Of a DNA stretch of 64,000 nt, positions 58,350 through 64,000 are shown in pieces. This DNA is from Rhizaria sp. SCN 62-66 (taxonomy: Eukaryota > Rhizaria, unplaced). The translations under genes were made by a program, and so were the position numbers. The stretch spans positions 1 through 64,000 of the forward strand of contig MEDY01000005.1 in NCBI GenBank assembly GCA_001724265.1. Reading direction: 5' to 3'. Every line of letters starts with the position of its first letter. The stretch's first letter is position 1. The notes beneath the pieces were generated by a model. The model was not told where the DNA came from, ran no database searches, and saw only the letters and a list, made by a program, of their open reading frames with translations.

Positions 58350-59052
58350 TTAGAAGCGACCGAAGCCGCCTCCGCCAAACTGCTGCTGTTGTTGCTGCTG
58401 CATCATCATCATCTGCTGTTGCTGCTGCATCATCATCATCTGCTGCTGCTGCTGCGGCGTCATCATGCCCATGCCGCCCATGCCGCCGCCCATCTGCATC
58501 CCGCCCATGGGCATGCCGCCCATGCCGCCCATGCCGTACGCGGGGGCGCCCATGCCGTAGCCGGGGCCGCTCATGGGCGCCATCACGGGCGCAGGCGCGT
58601 TGCCGAGCCCGAGCCCCGCGAAGGCGTCCCCGTCGGCGCCGGAGTACGAGTGCAACCCGGCGGCGCCTCTGCCGACCGCCGCCGAGGCCGCGGCCTTGCG
58701 CTTGCGTTCCTTCTCCTCCTCCTCCTTGCCCAGGTCCAGGTCCACGATGCCCAGCAGGCCCGCCTGCGCCATCTTCGCGTTGAGCTCGGATTCCTTCTTC
58801 TTGCGCGCAGCCTCGGCCGCGGCCACGGGGTCCACGGGCGCGGCCGCGAAGTCGCCGAAGCCGAAGTCGTCGTCGCCGCCAGCGGTGCCGGTGTTGCTGC
58901 TGGTGTTGGACGCCACGGGGTGGCCCGCGCTCGTGCTCGCCGCGGAGGGGCCGTTGAGCGCGGCGAACGCGTCGAAACCACCGTTGTTATTGTTGCTAGT
59001 GGTAGAGGCAGCAGTGCTCGTGTTGGTGGCCTGGGCAAAGATGTCGAAAGCG

Positions 59053-59085
<33 letters not shown>

Positions 59086-60630
59086 GGGGGCTGGGTGAAC
59101 ATCATCGGCTGCTGCTGCATCATCATCGGCTGCTGTTGCGCATACATCATGTTGTTGTTCATGGCCATGGCGTTCATGTTCATAGCGTTGGCGTTGTTGT
59201 TGCTGCTGATGCTCATGGCGGCGAACGCGTCGAACGGGTTGGCCGCGGCGGCGGGCGCCGAGGCCGAAGCCATGGCGGCAAACGGATCCGCACTGGCGGC
59301 GGGAGCGGCGGGGGCGGGAGCGGGGGGGGCGGAGGACGCGGAGGCGAAGTCGCCGAAGTCGTCGTGGTTGTTGTTGTTTCTGGGGTTCGCCACGGCGTCG
59401 AAGTCGGCATCGAAGCCGGCGTCTGCGGCGGGCGCGGGCGCGGGCACGGCGTGGGACCCGTGTGCGGAGGCGCCGTGCTCGCGGCCGTGCGTCGCCGGGG
59501 GCTTGCCGATGGCCACGGCCGCGGCACCCGCGCCGCCGGAGCTGCTGGAACCGCCAGCGGCCTTGTTGGCTGTCTTGAGCGCGGCGATAGAGTTCGGGAC
59601 CACGATCTCGCGCTTGGCGCGCGTCGCGGGCGCCGCCGACGACGACTCAGAGGAGTTGTTGCCGTAGCCGCCGTAGCCGCCGCCGCTGGTGTTGTTGCTG
59701 CCGCTGCCGCTGCCGCCGTAACCGCCGTACTTGCTGCCGGAAGCGGTGCTATCGTGGCCGCTGCCGCCGTAGCCGCCGTAGGCGCTGCTGTTGTGCGAGT
59801 TGGCCGAGTCGGAGCCGAAGCCGCCGTAGGGGTCGCCGCCGCCGCCGCTGATGTGGCCGCCGCCGCTGCCGCCGGGGCCGCCCTCCGCGGAGCTGTTGGT
59901 GATGGCCGAGTAGCGAGAGCGGTTCTCGTTGGCGACCTTGCGGGCCTCATCGAGCTTGGTGGCGTCGTTGATGAGGTCGAGGATGCGTCTAGCGGCCTCG
60001 CGCGTGCCGGAGCCGCGCTCGCGCTCGCCGTCGTCGTAGGTGAAGTGCAGCAGCGAGCGGATGTGGTACTGGCGATCGCGCGCCTCCTCGACGACCCACT
60101 CGGAGCCGTTGTGGATGAGGTACTCAAGCAGCTCCAGGCTCTTGAAGATCATGAGAAAGTTGGCAGGCGCCTCCTCCATGCGCTTCCACAGCACGGGCAT
60201 GATCTCCTTGAAGGAGGTGTAGTTGAATGTGGAGCGCGCAATGTCGTTCTTCTGCGTCACCGAAGAGCCCCAGGACTCGTTCGTGGTCATCTCTTTGACC
60301 TTCTTCTCGAGGTCAGTGCCACGCATCAGGTCCACCTTGGACTTACTGTGCAAGTAAGAAAAGTTGGCAAGAAGTGTGCGAAAGCAAACGAAAAAAACCG
60401 TTTGGCAGTGAGCGAGAGATTCATGAAATTGCTGGGAGATTGTTAGAAAGTGGCTTTTTCCGGCGATTCTCAACATTATAGAAGATATAGGGTCAACATC
60501 AAGTAAATATGTTGTTATTAACCGTTCATTTACAAAACGGCATGATGTTAGGTCCAATTGGCGTGATGATAGAGGGCTGCGATGATGATACTAGATGAGA
60601 GTCGACGTACATAGCGTTTAAGTACTGCAT
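58350..60630 (-). CDS. Epsin-like ENTH-domain endocytic adaptor, 671 aa
   Basis: Exons 60630-60611 (20 nt: MQYLNA plus two bases) and 60345-58350; the 265-nt intron starts GTACGT and ends TTGCACAG, and the split Ile codon restores frame. TAA stop. Residues 1-145 are an ENTH domain: LEKKVKEMTTNESWGSS, STFNYTSFKEIMPVLWKRM, NFLMIFKSLELLEYLIHNGSE, then VEEARDRQYHIRSLLHF. ENTH binds phosphoinositides and bends membranes at clathrin sites. The tail is Gly/Ala/Asn/Gln/Met-rich, with GGYGGSG repeats, DPFAAM-like and NPFDAF motifs (AP-2 and EH-domain ligands), DDFGDFA/DDFGFGDF acidic Phe motifs, polyQ, and a C-terminal MGGMPMGG/Met-Gln block. Epsins recruit ubiquitinated cargo; no UIM is evident, so this may be closer to the epsinR/Ent3-5 branch. 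Confidence 0.88.
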
Positions 60631-61668
60631 GTTGCCACGAGTCCTTCCACTAAGCGTGAGGCGAATGCAGCCGCATGGTGCAGAATCAAGTGAACGTGAT
60701 GTAGGTAATGTGTGAGAATTATGGCGAATGAGTGAGATGAAGGATAACGGATGAGGCAAATAATGTGGGGCGAGCATTGCAACCATTGAAGATAGTGGGA
60801 GCCTATCAGATGCGATTAGCGGAGATAAGAAGCACTTTGTCGAGCAATGAAAACAAGAATAAAAACAACAAACCGCATTTAATATAGACGTGGTGTCTGG
60901 TTTTGATTTGAACGCCCAGAGGTTGCGCTGCAGTCACTGCAAAAATACCACCTCAAAGTATCCTCGGCTCCTTCGATCGCGTCGAGCGATAGGGTTCGTA
61001 AAAACCCAAAAATCATTTTCCGAGACAACACACAAAGAAGCGTGTCAAAGTGATGCAAAACAGGAGAAAAAGGTAAGTTTGTATAAAGGTACTAATAGTT
61101 TTTTAACTGACACATACTAAACATCCGTAAGAGATCGTCGAAGCAACAGCAGCATGTCATGGAATAACACTACATCATCAAGCACATTGCACGCAACCAG
61201 CGACTGGTTCAGCGCTCGCATTGATCAAAGTTACAAACGGCCGTGTGGAACAACATTGGACAATGATGTTGCTAAAGACTGAGTGCCCTCGCGTGCCATC
61301 TTGATTGATACAGCGCCAACAGACATGACAGCAGTATCTTCATAGCAAGCGAGAGGACGCACAAAACAGCAAACGACGAATAGCGGATCCTGCCATACGC
61401 ATACACTATTGATATACAGAAGGAATAACAAAACAAAAAAAAAGGCATACAGGTGCGGTTCATGATAAGGTTAAAAAGGAAACACTCTGAAAAATATCAA
61501 CGAACAGAAAAACAAAATATCATGCCTGGTGCGCTTGGGCTTAGGAGGTACGAATAAAGAGTGTCATACAGTTGTTTTAGTTGCACACACACGCGTCACT
61601 CTCTCGCTCAAGTCGCTGGCACGTCACATGTTTGTCGCGGCGGCTTAACTTCATCCGCGACTTGGCGC
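60631..61668. other. Intergenic, no feature seen
   Basis: About 1 kb of AT-rich DNA between the 5' end of the epsin-like gene and the 3' end of the XK-related-like gene, both minus strand. Short open frames here lack coding-like composition. No RNA gene or repeat recognised. Confidence 0.5.
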
Positions 61669-63576
61669 TTACTGCGCGGGCGGCGGCGGGATGGCGTCCC
61701 CGTCCTCGTCGTACTGCGACACAGGCACCGCGGCGGCCGCGGCCAGGTTGTCGGTGCTTCCGCTTGAGTACAGCGCGCTCGTACCGGAGCCGGACTGCTG
61801 CTGCTGTTGAGACTGCTGGTGAAAAGTGACCGTGTTGGCGCTGTTGCTGTTGCCGTAGAGCGAGCCCGCGCCGCCGTCGTCGCCGTCATTGCCCTCGAGC
61901 ATCGTCGGCAGCGTCGACCGGACGCCACCGCCCATGTAGCCCCCCGCACCGCCGGCGCGCCGCACGGTGTGCGCGTCGTAGGGGTCGCCGCCCGCGCCGC
62001 CGTCGCGGAAGTCGCCGCTGGCGCCGAAGCTGCTGCCGGACGAGTAGAGCTCGACTGCCGACTCGTCGCGGGCCATGCCATAGCCGCCCGCGGCAACCGT
62101 GGCCACAGCGGCCGCGCTGGGCGTCGCGACGTGCGAGCCCGAGCCCTCGGCGTGGTGGGTGTAGGTCCCCACGGTGGAGCCCGTGGCAACGGGGCCGGTT
62201 CTACCGTGGCCCCCGTCGGTGTCGGTGTCCGTATCGTAGTTGTTGTTGTCGTCGTACAGCCCAGCGCTCTTGTCGTCGGCATTGCCGCCGTTGGCGACGC
62301 GCTGCATGTCGGCCTCGCGCTCGACCTTGAGCGCCTCCTGGCGCTGCAGGGGCGACATCTCGCGGTCAAGCAGGATGCCGCCGTTGGGCTGCGCGTGGCC
62401 GCCGATCTTCTCCTGCCAGTAGGTCGCGAAGTAGGTGAACATGCCGACGATCTTGGTCGTCGTGTACAGCGAGCGGCGGCGCAGGTAGCGCGACACGGAC
62501 ATGTTGATAAAGTAGAGCAGGATGTAGTGTGCAAACAGCGCGCAGGCTGCGAAGAAGCACACCGCGTAGAAGGTCACACCGCGCTTGCCGTTGTAGACAA
62601 TGAACATGAGAGCCACGCCCAGTCCGTGCTCGATGGCGAGCTTGACCTCGATGCCCACGTAGCCCTTCCACCAGTCGAGCACATTGTGCGACGGCGCCCA
62701 GGGGAAAGAAAAGAACACTGCATGCAGCGCGACAATGTGCGCGTAGAGAGCCTCGACCTTAGTGAACTGGAGCGGCGTGTCACGGCATAGCACGCGCGAC
62801 TGCTTCATGTTGCGCACAACCATGAGAATGCCGGCAAGGTATGACAGCGCGAGCCAGATGTAGATGTAGCCCTGCAGCGAGATCATGAGGAACGCAGCCA
62901 GCGTCACGCGCATCGCAGTCGTCAGCAGACCCTTGAACAGCAGGTATGCGTAGGTGCTCTTGCCCACGCGCACGTACTGGTAGTACTGCAGGTAGTTCCA
63001 GGCGCCGGTGAAGGCGGTGAGCACCATGACGACGATCTGCATGGTGGTCATCGTCTCGTCCCGCAGGTACACGTACACCTGGATCAGCAGCGACGGCACG
63101 TCGGGCTGAAAAGTAGAGAAGAGACTGTGGGCGCGGAAGAAAGGGTGCGGCCAGTGGCGACCGCGCATCGCGCGCCAGTCCTGCACGTAGTAGTAGAAGT
63201 CGGCGACTTCGCGCAGCTGCAGCAGGTCGAGGAAGAAGGTGCCGATGGCGCCAGTGCTCGCCCACCGCACGAGGATCTGCGTCAGCGTCTTGGCGGCGTA
63301 GAAGGCGATGAGGGTAAACGCAGCGGCCTTACGCTTGTCGTTGTAGTACTCAACGACGAGGACCGCGGTGAGGATCGTGGTGATGATGTAGATCACGAGG
63401 AGAAACATCGCCACGATGAGCTGTGCGTTGTGGTTGCTGCCCGCCTGGCCGGCCTCGTCATCGACGAAGCCGCCCGCGCCGACAGAGGGATCCTTCTTGC
63501 GGTACGATGACATGTGCGAGAGATCGCTGGGGCGCGTGCCCATGGCGTCGCCGCTTAAAGACGACACGCTGCTCAT
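61669..63576 (-). CDS. Multi-pass membrane protein, XK-related (phospholipid scramblase family)-like, 635 aa
   Basis: Single exon from ATG 63576 (an in-frame ATG further up, near 63639, is less likely) to TAA. Residues 1-50 are Ser/Asp-rich and cytosolic-looking; about eight to ten hydrophobic segments occupy residues 55-400. The order LLQLREVADFYYYVQDW, then PSLLIQVYVYLRDE, then VVMVLTAFTGAWNYLQYYQYV resembles the XK/Xkr core (a Q-rich helix with an LLQ.Y motif followed by a serially packed helix with an SLAWAL..Y-type motif). XK-related proteins scramble phospholipids across the plasma membrane. The last 235 or so residues are a Gly/Asp/Ser/Gln-rich cytosolic tail. The assignment rests on motif similarity by eye; other multi-pass families are possible. 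Confidence 0.5.
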   Translation of the reverse strand: MSSVSSLSGDAMGTRPSDLSHMSSYRKKDPSVGAGGFVDDEAGQAGSNHNAQLIVAMFLLVIYIITTILTAVLVVEYYNDKRKAAAFTLIAFYAAKTLTQILVRWASTGAIGTFFLDLLQLREVADFYYYVQDWRAMRGRHWPHPFFRAHSLFSTFQPDVPSLLIQVYVYLRDETMTTMQIVVMVLTAFTGAWNYLQYYQYVRVGKSTYAYLLFKGLLTTAMRVTLAAFLMISLQGYIYIWLALSYLAGILMVVRNMKQSRVLCRDTPLQFTKVEALYAHIVALHAVFFSFPWAPSHNVLDWWKGYVGIEVKLAIEHGLGVALMFIVYNGKRGVTFYAVCFFAACALFAHYILLYFINMSVSRYLRRRSLYTTTKIVGMFTYFATYWQEKIGGHAQPNGGILLDREMSPLQRQEALKVEREADMQRVANGGNADDKSAGLYDDNNNYDTDTDTDGGHGRTGPVATGSTVGTYTHHAEGSGSHVATPSAAAVATVAAGGYGMARDESAVELYSSGSSFGASGDFRDGGAGGDPYDAHTVRRAGGAGGYMGGGVRSTLPTMLEGNDGDDGGAGSLYGNSNSANTVTFHQQSQQQQQSGSGTSALYSSGSTDNLAAAAAVPVSQYDEDGDAIPPPPAQ

Positions 63577-64000
63577 GGTGTGATGACGGATATCAAGCGT
63601 ACAAACAGTAACTGAAACGTGTGAGCCGCTTGTCGTCAAGGATGAGTGACAACAAGGGAGAGCGCGCGACGAATGCGGCTGTGGATGCGCGTAAGTGTAC
63701 GAGGTCGCTATACAGTCGCTGTTCGTGCTCTTGTGTTCCTGTTCAAGGTAGGTGTGACTGAAGGAGCGGTTTGGTAGACGCGGACGGAACGAGAAGGAGG
63801 AAGGAAAAGCGCGGATTTAGCGAGGTCAAGTATCGATTATCGGGGAGCAGTTGTAACATAGAGGTATCACCGCGTGGGTATGCAACAAACACGCAGATGT
63901 GTGCATATCTGTCTAGGTTATAGAGTGTGCAGCTTGGAAGTAAAGGGGGGAGCCCAGCCGAAGCAGAGGGAGAGCATTTGAGTGGCCATCGAGCAGTCCG
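63577..64000. other. 5' flank of the XK-like gene, possible start of a divergent gene
   Basis: Promoter region of the minus-strand gene. On the plus strand an ATG near 63643 opens about 16 codons (MSDNKGERATNAAVDA) ending at a GTAAGT donor-like site. It could be a first exon of a gene running off the window, but is too short to call. Confidence 0.3.

Noticed and set aside
58389-60446. Plus-strand open frames antisense to the epsin-like gene
   Set aside because: The ENTH motifs and splicing are on the minus strand; the antisense frames have no domain.
63643-63760. First exon of a divergent plus-strand gene
   Set aside because: Only about 16 codons before a donor-like site and no second exon in the window; cannot be supported.

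Overview
This is a nuclear genomic window from a single-celled eukaryote. Evidence for that: GC-rich, low-complexity (Ala/Gln/Ser/Asn-rich) coding regions, AT-rich intergenic DNA, twelve spliceosomal introns of 114-265 nt that restore reading frames, and eukaryote-only families (KRR1, ENTH/epsin, mitochondrial carrier, XK-related-like protein, ERG4 sterol reductase). ERG4 together with tryptophan dioxygenase, epsin and an XK-like protein suggests an opisthokont protist, perhaps a holozoan such as a corallochytrean or ichthyosporean. That placement is inference from gene content only.

The main result is a probable non-standard genetic code. Five in-frame UAG codons in three genes (3243, 3312, 5913, complement 11539, 48397) are each followed by continued coding sequence in the same frame up to a TAA. 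None of the 14 gene models ends in TAG: ten end in TAA and four in TGA. Several UAGs lie in or next to glutamine runs, one C-to-T change from CAG, so UAG most likely means glutamine here. With the standard code the first gene would break into three pieces, the polyQ/RG gene would lose its C-terminus, and the glycosyltransferase gene would split in two. A second genome-wide signal is the 5' splice site: 10 of 12 introns start GTACG, not GTAAG/GTGAG.

Layout. 1-6.9 kb: a 1704-codon Ala/Gln/Ser-rich gene between two copies of a 37-bp direct repeat, then a 184-bp MITE-like inverted-repeat element and a small AT-rich ORF fragment. 6.9-8.9 kb: an intronless coiled-coil gene of unknown role. 9.1-10.8 kb (-): a GIDE-domain-like membrane protein without RING. 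11.3-12.4 kb (-): a Gln/Arg/Gly/Ser-rich protein containing a UAG. 13.8-15.6 kb (+): ERG4-type sterol C-24(28) reductase with an RS-rich N-terminal extension. 16.3-38.5 kb (-): a giant 7321-residue protein, 7223 residues of it from one exon, carrying NPF motifs. 39.0-40.6 kb (+): a mitochondrial carrier. 41.4-43.7 kb (+): tryptophan 2,3-dioxygenase. 44.3-45.9 kb (-): KRR1. 46.4-48.9 kb (+): family-2 glycosyltransferase with an internal UAG. 49.2-53.9 kb (-): DDT/WHIM chromatin protein (RSF1-like). 54.7-57.6 kb (-): secreted Ala/Pro-rich protein. 58.4-60.6 kb (-): epsin-like ENTH protein. 61.7-63.6 kb (-): XK-related-like membrane protein.

The genes are individually transcribed housekeeping and lineage-specific genes; no operon or pathway cluster is evident. 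One functional echo is endocytosis: the giant protein carries six NPF (EH-domain ligand) motifs and the epsin-like protein also has NPF. No rRNA, tRNA or CRISPR array was recognised.
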